Source: Streptomyces sp. A3M-1-3 (GTDB lineage: Bacteria; Actinomycetota; Actinomycetes; Streptomycetales; Streptomycetaceae). From it: a DNA stretch of 64,000 nt. The position numbers and the translations under genes are program-made. The DNA lies in NCBI RefSeq assembly GCF_024213665.1, contig NZ_JANAVP010000019.1:1-64000 (forward strand), given 5' to 3'. The stretch's first letter is position 1; each line of letters opens with the position of its first letter. Positions 44,522 to 52,737 of this stretch are shown here, in pieces. Below the pieces are notes generated by a model, which did not search any database, was not told where the DNA came from, and was given only the letters and a program-made list of their open reading frames with translations.

Positions 44522-44995
44522 CTACCTGACACCCTCCAGGTGCGCCGTCAGCCGGTCGAGGAAGACCGTCTGCGCGGCCACGAGCTTCGCCCTGGCCCGC
44601 TCGACGCCGAACCACGCAACCCGGTCGACCTCCGGGAACACGCGCATCACACCGGAGCCCCTCGGCCACTCCATGGTGAACGTCCCCGGCTCGACCAGGC
44701 CCGGATCGAGGTCCCCCTCGGCGGCCCATACGGTGACGACCTTGCCGCCCGTCTGGCGGACGTCACCGAGCGGTACGTACTCGCCCTCGGGCGGCGGCAG
44801 CCCGAGCTCCTCCGCGAACTCACGCCGGGCAGCGTCCCGCGGCTCCTCCTGCGGCCCGTACTCGCCCTTGGGAACCGACCACGCTCCGGCGTCGCGCCGT
44901 TCCCAGAACGGTCCGCCCATATGCGCGATGAGCACTTCGGTATCCCCGGCTGCCCTGCGGAAGAGCAGAAGTCCCGCGCTGCGTTTGTCCGCCAT
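44522..44995 (-). CDS. NUDIX hydrolase
   Basis: A 157-residue NUDIX protein. The box reads G-EYGPQ-E-EPRDAAR-REFAEELG, which fits Gx5Ex7REUxEExG. The preceding PFWERRDAGAWSVPKG is typical of Ap4A/NTP-type members acting on nucleoside diphosphate derivatives. ATG 44995 lies 56 bp from the divergent FHA-ABC gene. The substrate is unknown. Confidence 0.92.
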   Translation of the reverse strand: MADKRSAGLLLFRRAAGDTEVLIAHMGGPFWERRDAGAWSVPKGEYGPQEEPRDAARREFAEELGLPPPEGEYVPLGDVRQTGGKVVTVWAAEGDLDPGLVEPGTFTMEWPRGSGVMRVFPEVDRVAWFGVERARAKLVAAQTVFLDRLTAHLEGVR

Positions 44996-45051
44996 GGTTC
45001 CCAGCCTCCACCCATCAGGCGCGTTTCAGGGGCAAAAGCTACGATATTGCC

Positions 45052-47442
45052 ATGGGAGATCGGCCCGTGGCGCCGACCGCGCCCGAGCTCATCCTCGAGA
45101 CCGACGTGGGCTCGACGGTGATGAGTCCGAGCCGGGTCTATCACGTCGGGCGCGACCCTCTCAGCGAGATCGTCATCAACGACGCCCGCGTGTCGTGGCA
45201 TCACGCGGTACTGCGGCCCGACGCCGACCACTGGACGCTGCAGGACGAGGACAGCACCAACGGCACGTACACCGACGGCCGGCGGATCCACGAGTGGGGT
45301 GTCGGGCCCGGCAGCGTCATCCGGTTCGGCAGCCCGGCCGACGGGCCGCGGGCCGTGCTCGTCGGACTCGCCCCACCGGAAACGGAAACGGAACCGGAAA
45401 CGGAACCGGAACCGGTACGGGTACCGGAACCCGAGCCGCGCCCCTCGGCCGTCTCCATGCCGTCCGCCACCGGCACGTTCCGCCGGCCGACGACCGTACG
45501 GCCGCTGCCCGTCCGCACCATCCGTATCGGCCGCGGCGCGGACAACGACCTGGTGATCGACGACCTGGTAGTCTCGCGCCGGCATGCCGAGCTGCGGGCG
45601 GACCCCGACGGTACGTACGAGATCGTCGACCTCGGCAGTCACAACGGCACGTTCCTCAACGGCCGGCCCGTCACCGGCGACGCCCGCGTCGGCGCCGGCG
45701 ACATCGTCGGCATCGGCCACTCCGCGTTCTGCCTGGTCGGCGACCAGCTCCAGGAGTACGTCGACACCGGCGAGGTGTCACTCGACGTCCAGGATCTCGC
45801 CGTCTCCGTCGACCACGGCCGCAAGGTTCTCCTGGACCACGTCTCCTTCCCCGTCGGCGAGAAGTGCCTGCTCGCCGTCGTGGGACCCAGCGGCGCCGGG
45901 AAGTCCACCCTGCTGAACGCGCTGACCGGGCTGCGGCCCGCCGACCACGGCACCGTCCTCTACGACGGCCGCGACCTGTACCGCGATTACGCCGAGCTGC
46001 GCCAGCGCATCGGACTGGTACCGCAGGACGACATCCTGCACTCCCAGCTGACGGTCCGACGGGCCCTCGGATACGCCGCCGAACTGCGCTTCCCCCAGGA
46101 CACCGCCAAGTCCGAACGCCGCGCCCGAGCCGAGGAGGTCATCCGCGAACTCGGCCTGGAACAACGGGCGCAGCAGCCGATCCACAGCCTCTCCGGCGGC
46201 CAGCGCAAACGGGTCAGCGTGGCTCTGGAGCTGCTTACCAAGCCGTCCCTCCTCTTCCTGGACGAGCCGACCTCCGGTCTCGACCCCGGGATGGACCGCT
46301 CGGTGATGCACATGCTGCGCGGGCTCGCGGACGACGGCCGTACGGTCATCGTCGTCACGCACAGCGTGCTCAGCCTCGACGTGTGCGACCGGCTGCTGGT
46401 GCTCGCGCCGGGCGGCCGGATCGCCTACTACGGGCCGCCCGAGGACGCCCTCGCCTTCTTCGGCTTCGAGCAGTGGCCGGAGGCGTTCGAGGCATTCGAG
46501 AACGACCGCGACCGCGACTGGGCCGGTGAGTACCGCGCCTCCCCCTTCCAGCAGCGGTACATCGCCAACTCCACCGTCCAGCCGCCGCTGTCCCACGAGG
46601 GTCCCGCGGAGCATGTGGCGCCGCCCCACAAGGCGCAGTCCTGGGGAGCGCAACTGGGCACCCTCGTCCGGCGGTACACGGCCGCGCTGAGCGCCGACCG
46701 GACCTTCCTGGCCATCATGATCGCGCTGCCGTTCGTCATGGGTGCGATGACCCGGGCGCTGGCCGGCCCGGAGCTGGACCGGGAGACCGCGATCAACGCG
46801 CTGCTCATCCTCTGCGTGGGCGGGGTGCTGACCGGCGCCGCCAACGCCGTGCGCGAGCTGGTCAAGGAGCGGGTCATCTACCAGCGGGAGCGCGCCGTCG
46901 GGCTGTCCAGATCGGCGTACCTGATGTCGAAGGTGGTCGTGCTGGGCAGCGTCACCGTCGTCCAGGCCGTCGTACTGACCCTGGTCGGCCTCGCCGGTGT
47001 CGACCTGCGCGCCCCCGGCGGCAAAGGCGTACTCATGCCGCCGCTCGTCGAAATCACCCTGGCGGTGGCGCTGTTGTCGTTCACCGCGATGATGCTCGGC
47101 CTGCTCGTCTCCGCCCTGGTGCGGAAGGAGGAGGTCACCATGCCGCTGCTGGTCCTCCTCGCCATCGTCCAGGTCGTGTTCTGCGGTGCGCTGCTGAAGC
47201 TGCACGGGGTCCCCGGCATCGAGCAGCTGTCCTGGCTGATCCCCTCCCGGTGGGCGCTCGGGGCGATGGCGGGCACCATCGACCTCGGCCGGACCGTCCC
47301 GGCCAAGGCGGATCCGCTGTTCGAGCACTCCGCCGGGGTGTGGCTGCTCGACATGGGAATGCTGGTCGTGCTCTGCCTGCTCTTCGGATACTGCGTCGCG
47401 AAGCTGCTGCGCCGCCACGAGCCCGCGATCATGCGGAAGTAG
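45052..47442 (+). CDS. FHA-FHA-ABC transporter (Rv1747-like)
   Basis: A 796-residue protein. Two forkhead-associated domains come first (~25-100, VGRDPLSEIVINDARVSWHH; ~150-230, IGRGADNDLVIDDLVVSRRH), separated by a Glu/Pro repeat (ETETEPETEPEP). An ABC ATPase follows (~245-480; Walker A GPSGAGKST, SGGQRKR, LLFLDEP), and a six-helix ABC-2 permease (~540-796). The same layout occurs in M. tuberculosis Rv1747, which is controlled by Ser/Thr phosphorylation. A kinase gene lies two genes downstream, and a small protein between them carries APT(Q/H)VV motifs that might dock to the FHA domains. ATG 45052 was chosen by fit to FHA start. Confidence 0.93.
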   Translation: MGDRPVAPTAPELILETDVGSTVMSPSRVYHVGRDPLSEIVINDARVSWHHAVLRPDADHWTLQDEDSTNGTYTDGRRIHEWGVGPGSVIRFGSPADGPRAVLVGLAPPETETEPETEPEPVRVPEPEPRPSAVSMPSATGTFRRPTTVRPLPVRTIRIGRGADNDLVIDDLVVSRRHAELRADPDGTYEIVDLGSHNGTFLNGRPVTGDARVGAGDIVGIGHSAFCLVGDQLQEYVDTGEVSLDVQDLAVSVDHGRKVLLDHVSFPVGEKCLLAVVGPSGAGKSTLLNALTGLRPADHGTVLYDGRDLYRDYAELRQRIGLVPQDDILHSQLTVRRALGYAAELRFPQDTAKSERRARAEEVIRELGLEQRAQQPIHSLSGGQRKRVSVALELLTKPSLLFLDEPTSGLDPGMDRSVMHMLRGLADDGRTVIVVTHSVLSLDVCDRLLVLAPGGRIAYYGPPEDALAFFGFEQWPEAFEAFENDRDRDWAGEYRASPFQQRYIANSTVQPPLSHEGPAEHVAPPHKAQSWGAQLGTLVRRYTAALSADRTFLAIMIALPFVMGAMTRALAGPELDRETAINALLILCVGGVLTGAANAVRELVKERVIYQRERAVGLSRSAYLMSKVVVLGSVTVVQAVVLTLVGLAGVDLRAPGGKGVLMPPLVEITLAVALLSFTAMMLGLLVSALVRKEEVTMPLLVLLAIVQVVFCGALLKLHGVPGIEQLSWLIPSRWALGAMAGTIDLGRTVPAKADPLFEHSAGVWLLDMGMLVVLCLLFGYCVAKLLRRHEPAIMRK

Positions 47443-47453
47443 GGCGAGGACCC

Positions 47454-48029
47454 ATGGCCACCGAGGAGTTCGCCCCCACCCATGTGGTCCCCCGGGCCGG
47501 GCTGCCCGCCTGGGAGGCACCGGACGTGACCCGGCCGACCGAACCGCTCGACCCGTTCCTGCCCGTACGGCTGGTCGACCGGCGCGGCGACTGGGGGCAG
47601 ATCCTGTGCGCCAACGGCTGGACGGCGTGGGTCGACGGCCGGCTGCTGATCGCCGTACCGCAGCCGCCGCCCGCGGCGGGAGCGCCGCTCGCCCGCACGG
47701 CGGACCCGCGCCCGCTGCTGGCCAGGGTGGAGGAGTCGCTGGCCGTTTACCGGCGCGCGGCGGGCGACCTGGCGGACGGCCGGGCGGACGGTGAGACGTT
47801 CCGGCGGCGTACGCAGGGACTGCGCGCCGGGATGGTCGTCGACGGCGAGGCGGTCTGGCTGTACGACGCGGAGCACGAGCGCTGGGTGTACTGCGACGGC
47901 ACACGCCTCAGTACGTACGCGGCTTCGACGGCGCCGCGTCCGCCGGCCGGGGCCGGGCAGGCGGACGCCGGGCACGCACCCACCCAGGTCGTCGGCGAAG
48001 TCCGTGGCGGCCGCACGGGTGAACCGTGA
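47454..48029 (+). CDS. Small protein with APTHVV/APTQVV motifs between FHA transporter and kinase
   Basis: A 191-residue protein. Its central part (VRLVDRRGDWGQILCANGWTAWVDGRLLI) looks like a small SH3-like domain, and a second conserved part is VWLYDAEHERWVYCDGTRL. Residues 7-12 are APTHVV, and the C-terminal tail has GHAPTQVV (47970-47993). The neighbouring kinase tail carries the same octapeptide. The gene starts at ATG 47454, 9 bp after the transporter stop, and overlaps the kinase start, so all three genes are likely one operon. I know no named family. It may be an adaptor phosphorylated on the motif Thr. Confidence 0.75.
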   Translation: MATEEFAPTHVVPRAGLPAWEAPDVTRPTEPLDPFLPVRLVDRRGDWGQILCANGWTAWVDGRLLIAVPQPPPAAGAPLARTADPRPLLARVEESLAVYRRAAGDLADGRADGETFRRRTQGLRAGMVVDGEAVWLYDAEHERWVYCDGTRLSTYAASTAPRPPAGAGQADAGHAPTQVVGEVRGGRTGEP

Positions 48030-49033
48030 TGGTCCGCGAGCGGCACGACACCGGGCTGCCCGTGGGGAGGCCGTCCGACCTGATCGGGAAGCAGATCGCG
48101 AGCTATCTGGTCCAGGGCGAGATCGGCCGGGGCGGCATGGCCGTCGTCTACCGGGCCAAGGACCTGCGGCTGGACCGGACGGTCGCGCTCAAGCTGCTCG
48201 CCCCTGAACTGGCCCGCAACGACACCTTCCGCAAGCGGTTCGCGCATGAGTCGCGGGTGGCCGCGGCGATCGACCACCCGCACATCGTGCCGGTTTTCGA
48301 GGCCGGCGAGACGGAGGGCCTCCTGTACATCGCCATGCGGTACGTGGCCGGCCAGGATCTGCGCGCCCTGCTCGACCGGACGGGGCCGCTGCCGGTGGCC
48401 GTCGCGGGCCGGATCGCCGCGCAGGTGGCGTCCGCCCTCGACGCGGCGCACGCCCACGACCTGGTCCACCGGGACGTCAAGCCCGGCAACATCCTGGTCG
48501 CCGAGGGCACCGACAGCGACCACCCGGAACACGTCTACCTCACGGACTTCGGGCTGACGAAGAAGTCGCTGTCGCTGACCGGGTTCACCACCGTCGGCCA
48601 GTTCGTGGGAACGCTGGACTATGTGGCGCCCGAGCAGATCTCCGGGCGGCCGGTGGACGGCCGCTGCGACGTCTACAGCCTCGGCTGCGTCGTCTTCGAA
48701 ACCCTGGCCGGGAGCCCGCCGTTCCGCCGCGACGACGACATCGCGCTGTTGTGGGCCCACCAGTACGATCCGCCGCCGCCCCTGACCCGCTGGTGCCCCG
48801 GTCTGCCGCCCGCCGTCGACGACGTCATGGCGAAGGCGCTCGCCAAGGCGCCCGAGGACCGGTACGACAGCTGCCTGGAGTTCATCGCCGCGCTGCGGGT
48901 CGCGGCGTCCGGGGCGGCGGGCCACGCGCCGACCCAGGTGGTCCCGGCCCCGGCCACGGAGGGCACGGAGCCGGGGCCGCCGCCTCTGCCACCGCGCTGG
49001 GCGCTGCCGGTGTTCCCGGAGCTGGACGGGTGA
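48026..49033 (+). CDS. Cytosolic Ser/Thr protein kinase
   Basis: A 335-residue kinase. The domain (~20-285) has GEIGRGGMAVVY, VALKLL, HRDVKPGNIL, DFGLT and APEQISG. The C terminus is a short tail without a membrane helix, containing GHAPTQVV (48920-48943) and a Pro-rich end. Full catalytic motifs are present. GTG 48026 and ATG 48029 are both possible starts and overlap the stop of the upstream gene (GTGATG). It is probably the kinase that acts on the FHA-ABC transporter, the adaptor or itself. Confidence 0.92.
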   Translation: MMVRERHDTGLPVGRPSDLIGKQIASYLVQGEIGRGGMAVVYRAKDLRLDRTVALKLLAPELARNDTFRKRFAHESRVAAAIDHPHIVPVFEAGETEGLLYIAMRYVAGQDLRALLDRTGPLPVAVAGRIAAQVASALDAAHAHDLVHRDVKPGNILVAEGTDSDHPEHVYLTDFGLTKKSLSLTGFTTVGQFVGTLDYVAPEQISGRPVDGRCDVYSLGCVVFETLAGSPPFRRDDDIALLWAHQYDPPPPLTRWCPGLPPAVDDVMAKALAKAPEDRYDSCLEFIAALRVAASGAAGHAPTQVVPAPATEGTEPGPPPLPPRWALPVFPELDG

Positions 49034-49042
49034 GTCCGGAGT

Positions 49043-50374
49043 TCAGCCTTCCGGTTTCGGCTCGGGGGGCTTCGGCTCGGGGGGCTTCGGCTCGGGAGGT
49101 TCCTCGACCGCGCCCCTGCGGCGGACCCGGGAGGCCATCAGGCTGCCGAGGAAGCCGGTGATCAGTCCCCAGAGCACCGCCATGCCGAGCGTCCGCCACA
49201 GGTGCGGCCGGAGCGAGACCTCGCCGGCCAGGCCGCCGTCGAGGTCGCCGATGCCCAGCAGCGAAAGCCCGTAGTGGGCGGAGACCCGCACGGTCAGGCA
49301 GATCATCAGCACGGTGAGGGCCAGGGCCACCGCCATGTGCACGGCGTGCTGCCAGGACCGGGTGCGGGCGGGTGACCGTACCGCCATGACGAAGGCCGCC
49401 GCCAGCAGCAGTACGGCGGCGACCACCACCAGCCAACGGGCCCGGCTGTCGTAGTCGGCGAGCGTGCCCACGCTGAGGGTGGAGTTCTCCGGGGTACGCA
49501 GGACCTGGTCCAGCACCTTCGGCATCGGCAGCCCGAAGGGGCCCTCCAGCTTTCCCTCCCACGACCCGCCGATGCCGAGGGTGAGGGCGAGCCAGGCGAG
49601 GTTCGGCAGGCCGAGGAGGATCACGGCGAACGTCTCGGCGGGACGGCCGCGGGTCGCCGCGACGACGAGGCCGATGACCAGGGCGACGACGACGTACGTG
49701 AGCAGCAGCAGCACCATCGCGTACGCGGCCGGGCGCACCGACTCCTGGAAGCGGACCAGCCGTGCGGGGAGCGGGGCCCGGCGGGACACCAGCAGGGCCA
49801 GGGCGAGGACGCCCAGCAGCCACAGCAGTCCGAAGATGAGGGTGAGCGGGACATCGGTGCGGAATCCGACGGTGGGTGAGGCGTCCAGCAGGTCGGTGAT
49901 GTCACTGGCCGGGGAGTCCCCCAGCTCGATCTCGAAGGTGTGCCGGGCGACGAGTGCGAGTGCGAGGACTCCGGCGACCCAGAGCACGGCCATCCGGGCG
50001 GTCCGGGCGGCCAGTTCGCGCGGCCGGGCGATGGCCCGGTGGCGCAGCGGGCGCAGGAAGCCGAAGGCGGTCACCAGCGCACCGGCGAGACTCACCGACA
50101 GGGGCAGCACGCTGAGGTCCGCGTTGGTCTCCGCGAGGAATCCGGCGCCGCCCGTGATGTCCACGGAACCGCCCACGGCCATCACGACGACGGCGGCCAC
50201 GACCCGAGGCAACGCATTGCCGGGCAGGTCCGCCGCACCGGCCGCCCAGAGGCCGAGGGCGGCCACGATCACCATGGCGGCCAGGCCTTCGAGCACGGCC
50301 ACGAGGGCGTCGAGCCAGTTGTGTGCGGCGCCTGCCATGGTGCCGCGCGGGGAGGTCGGTCCCTTCTGGATCAC
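49043..50374 (-). CDS. Streptophobe family integral membrane protein
   Basis: A 443-residue, strongly hydrophobic protein of about ten transmembrane helices (for example VAVLEGLAAMVIVAALGLWA, LIFGLLWLLGVLALALLV), matching the streptophobe family that is nearly confined to Streptomyces. Its function is unknown. The C terminus is a PEPKPPEPKPPEPKPEG repeat exposed to one side of the membrane. Starts GTG 50374 and ATG 50338 are both possible; neither has a strong ribosome site. The gene converges on the kinase gene with 9 bp between stops. Confidence 0.88.
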   Translation of the reverse strand: MIQKGPTSPRGTMAGAAHNWLDALVAVLEGLAAMVIVAALGLWAAGAADLPGNALPRVVAAVVVMAVGGSVDITGGAGFLAETNADLSVLPLSVSLAGALVTAFGFLRPLRHRAIARPRELAARTARMAVLWVAGVLALALVARHTFEIELGDSPASDITDLLDASPTVGFRTDVPLTLIFGLLWLLGVLALALLVSRRAPLPARLVRFQESVRPAAYAMVLLLLTYVVVALVIGLVVAATRGRPAETFAVILLGLPNLAWLALTLGIGGSWEGKLEGPFGLPMPKVLDQVLRTPENSTLSVGTLADYDSRARWLVVVAAVLLLAAAFVMAVRSPARTRSWQHAVHMAVALALTVLMICLTVRVSAHYGLSLLGIGDLDGGLAGEVSLRPHLWRTLGMAVLWGLITGFLGSLMASRVRRRGAVEEPPEPKPPEPKPPEPKPEG

Positions 50375-50524
50375 CTTGTCACGTTAAGCAAGGGGGAGAT
50401 GCGGCGCCCGCTGGGAGGGCCGACCGCGTCCGCTTGCGGGCCGTACGGGTGCGGAGCACACAATTAACCGCAAGTGCGAAGAAAGCGGAGAGAACAGAAC
50501 CCATCCGGCAGGAAGGAAGGGCGC

Positions 50525-51781
50525 GTGAGCACCGAACCGTCGTCCGGCCGCCCCACAGGCCCCCCTTCGGGCCCCCTCTCGGGCGGCCCTTCGGGGTCCG
50601 GTCCGTCGCCGCCCGGACCACCGCCGGTTCCGCCGCCCGGACCACCCGCCGGCCCCCCCTCGGGGCCGCCGTCCGGAGTCGGGGGTACGGGGCAGGACGG
50701 GGGCCGGGGTGCGGGCCGCCCCTGGTGGCGGTCGGTGCCCAGAATCGCGACCGTCGCCGTCGCGCTGGTCGCCGCGGTGGTGCTCGCCATCGTGCTGACC
50801 CGCCCCGACAACGGCGGACCGGGCACGAACGGGGAGGTCTTCCTCCAGGCCGCCTCCACGGCCGGACCCGATCCGTACACCGAGTCCTCCGCGCGCGAGG
50901 CGGCCCCCTCTGTGCCGCCGCCCACCACCGCCACCACGACGCCGTCCGAAACCAACGTCATGCGCAGCGTGGCGGGTTCGGAGCCCGGCCTGTACGGCGG
51001 GACCCGCGACGCGGCCAGTTGCGACGTCGAGAAGCAGATCACCCTCCTCACGGCCGACCCGGCCAAGAACAGCGCCTTCGCCTCGGTCCTGAACATCCGG
51101 CCGTCCGACGTCCCCGCGCATCTGCGCTCGCTGACGCCCGTTCAGCTGCGCATGGACACCCGTGTCACCAACCACGGCTACAAGGACGGTGCGCCCACCA
51201 GTTATCAGGCCGTCCTGCAGGCGGGCACGGCCGTCCTCGTCGACGACCGCGGTGTGCCGCGGGTGCGCTGCGCCTGCGGCAATCCCCTGCTCCCGCCGGT
51301 CGCCCTGAAGGGGACGCCCCGGCGGACGGGCCGGCCGTGGCCCGCGTTCCAGCCGTCGAACGTCGTGGTCGTGGCACCGTCCGCCCAGGTCGTCAACGTC
51401 TTTATCGTCTTCGACCCGGAGAACGAGGACTGGTTCGCCCGCGAGAAGGGTGCCGACGGTCGCGAGGACAAGAAGGTCCCGCCCCCGGTACGGCCGTCGC
51501 CCGAGACCTCGGTGCCGGGCACCGCGTCGCCGTCCGGCCCGACGTCCCTGCCGCCCGAGCCGCCCCCCGGTGAGTCCTCCGAGCACCCGCCCGCCTCGGA
51601 GCCCCCGCCCCCGGACTCGCCGCCGGACTCGCCGGACTCGCCGGACTCGCCCCCGGACTCGCCGGACTCGCCGGACTCACCCCCGGACTCGCCGGACTCA
51701 CCCCCGGACTCGCCGGACTCGCCGCCGGACTCGCCGTCGCCCGGGTCCCCGCTCGACTCGCCGGTCTCCCCGGCGACGTAG
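50525..51781 (+). CDS. DUF6777 domain membrane-anchored protein
   Basis: A 418-residue protein. A Pro/Gly/Ser-rich N terminus, one membrane helix (IATVAVALVAAVVLAIVL, ~75-92) and an extracellular DUF6777-like domain (~105-315, SVAGSEPGLYGGTRDAASCD, GVPRVRCACGNPLLPP) are followed by a ~105-residue tail made mostly of PPDSPDSP units. The function is unknown. It resembles proteins found with streptophobe and kinase genes in Streptomyces. GTG 50525 has AGGAAGG upstream; an extended open frame upstream (to 50474) is Arg-rich and unlikely to be used. Confidence 0.85.
   Translation: MSTEPSSGRPTGPPSGPLSGGPSGSGPSPPGPPPVPPPGPPAGPPSGPPSGVGGTGQDGGRGAGRPWWRSVPRIATVAVALVAAVVLAIVLTRPDNGGPGTNGEVFLQAASTAGPDPYTESSAREAAPSVPPPTTATTTPSETNVMRSVAGSEPGLYGGTRDAASCDVEKQITLLTADPAKNSAFASVLNIRPSDVPAHLRSLTPVQLRMDTRVTNHGYKDGAPTSYQAVLQAGTAVLVDDRGVPRVRCACGNPLLPPVALKGTPRRTGRPWPAFQPSNVVVVAPSAQVVNVFIVFDPENEDWFAREKGADGREDKKVPPPVRPSPETSVPGTASPSGPTSLPPEPPPGESSEHPPASEPPPPDSPPDSPDSPDSPPDSPDSPDSPPDSPDSPPDSPDSPPDSPSPGSPLDSPVSPAT
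51600..51740 (+). repeat. Coding repeat for a Pro-Asp-Ser tail
   Basis: Repeated ccggactcgcc/ccccggactc units encode the C-terminal PDSPDSP/PPDSPDS tail of the DUF6777 protein. The pattern is in frame throughout and irregular in length, so it is a protein-level low-complexity repeat rather than a DNA element. Confidence 0.85.
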
Positions 51782-51849
51782 GGGGCGATCCGGCTTGTCC
51801 GACCGGTTCCTGTCCGGGCCCGCTCCGCCGGAGGGAGAGGGCGAAACCA

Positions 51850-52690
51850 GCCGCTCCTGTCGCCGACGCTGTGCGGGAGCGCCGGCTGGTCCGGGTGGGC
51901 AGCGAGGAGGAGATGGCCCGGTGTTACGCGCGGGTCGCAGTGGTCCTGCCGGCCGAGCTGTCCGACTGGGAGCGCGAACACCTCGCTGCGGCCTGCGAGC
52001 GACTGGGCCTGCTGCTGGAGCGGGCGGCCGAGCGGGCCATCCGGTGCGGGCGGAGACGGACCTGCTCGGCGGCGGCAGGACGCCACCCGGCGCGAGCTGG
52101 TCGGTTCGTCAGGCGCTGCCCGACGGCATGGCGGCCTGGGCCTATCTGCCGCTGATCGCCTCCGGCCGCCCCGTGGGCACCTGTGTCCTCGGCTACGCCG
52201 AGCCGCACCGCTTCTCGTCGGACGGACGGGCGGGCCTGACCAGTCTGGGCGGGCGGTTTCATTGCCCAGGCGCTCGAACGGGCCCGCCGGTACGACGCCG
52301 AGCACCGGCCGGCCCACGGGCTTCAGGAGGCCCTGCTGCCCCACACCCTGCCGGTCCTGCCGGGCCTGGAGGTCGCCGTCCGCTATCTGCCCGGAACGCA
52401 CGGTATGGAGATCGGCGGTGACTCCTACGACCTCATCCGCACCGGTGGCACGGCATCCGCACCGGTGGCACAGCCGCCGCCGTCATCGGGGACGTCCAGG
52501 GCCACAACGTGACCGCGGCCGGCCTGATGGGGCAGGTCCGTACCACCGTCCGCGCGTACACGGCCGTCGGGCAGTCGCCCGGCGATCATCTGAACCTGGC
52601 GCGCGGCTGTGCACTGGTCGCCCGGGCCTGATCGAGGCACCCGGGGTCGATCTCGACGAATCGCCGGCCGACAGCTCGCCCCGATGCTGC
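51850..52690 (+). pseudogene. Decayed GAF-PP2C (SpoIIE/RsbU) phosphatase
   Basis: Fragments of one phosphatase are spread over several frames. The order is RLVRVGSEEEMARCYARVAVV, then MAAWAYLPLIASGRPVGTCV, FIAQALERARRYDAEHR, LQEALLPHTLPVLPGLEVA, IGGDSYDLIRTGG, AVIGDVQGHNVTAAGLMGQV and finally LIEAPGVDLDES. They match the GAF and PP2C parts of the neighbouring intact protein. A frameshift occurs near 52260. An 18-bp direct duplication at 52434-52471 causes another. The jump from ARGCALVARA to LIEAPGVDL represents loss of about 100 codons. No working product is expected. Confidence 0.9.
52434..52471 (+). repeat. 18-bp direct duplication disrupting the PP2C pseudogene
   Basis: The sequence catccgcaccggtggcac at 52434-52451 recurs at 52454-52471, 20 bp later. 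The shift is not a multiple of three and breaks the reading frame within the phosphatase active-site region. Confidence 0.9.
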
Positions 52691-52737
52691 TGCGTTCTCC
52701 CTTCGAGAAGTCCGGCGATCGGTGAGAAGGTGGCTGC

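Noticed and set aside
44427..46529. A 700-codon plus-strand open frame over the NUDIX and FHA-ABC genes
   Set aside because: It is Arg/Pro-rich shadow sequence out of frame with the FHA-ABC protein, which has clear domains.
51600..51740. Regularly repeated short units that could suggest a CRISPR array or satellite
   Set aside because: The units are coding, in frame, and give a Pro-Asp-Ser tail of the DUF6777 protein; there are no spacers of even size.
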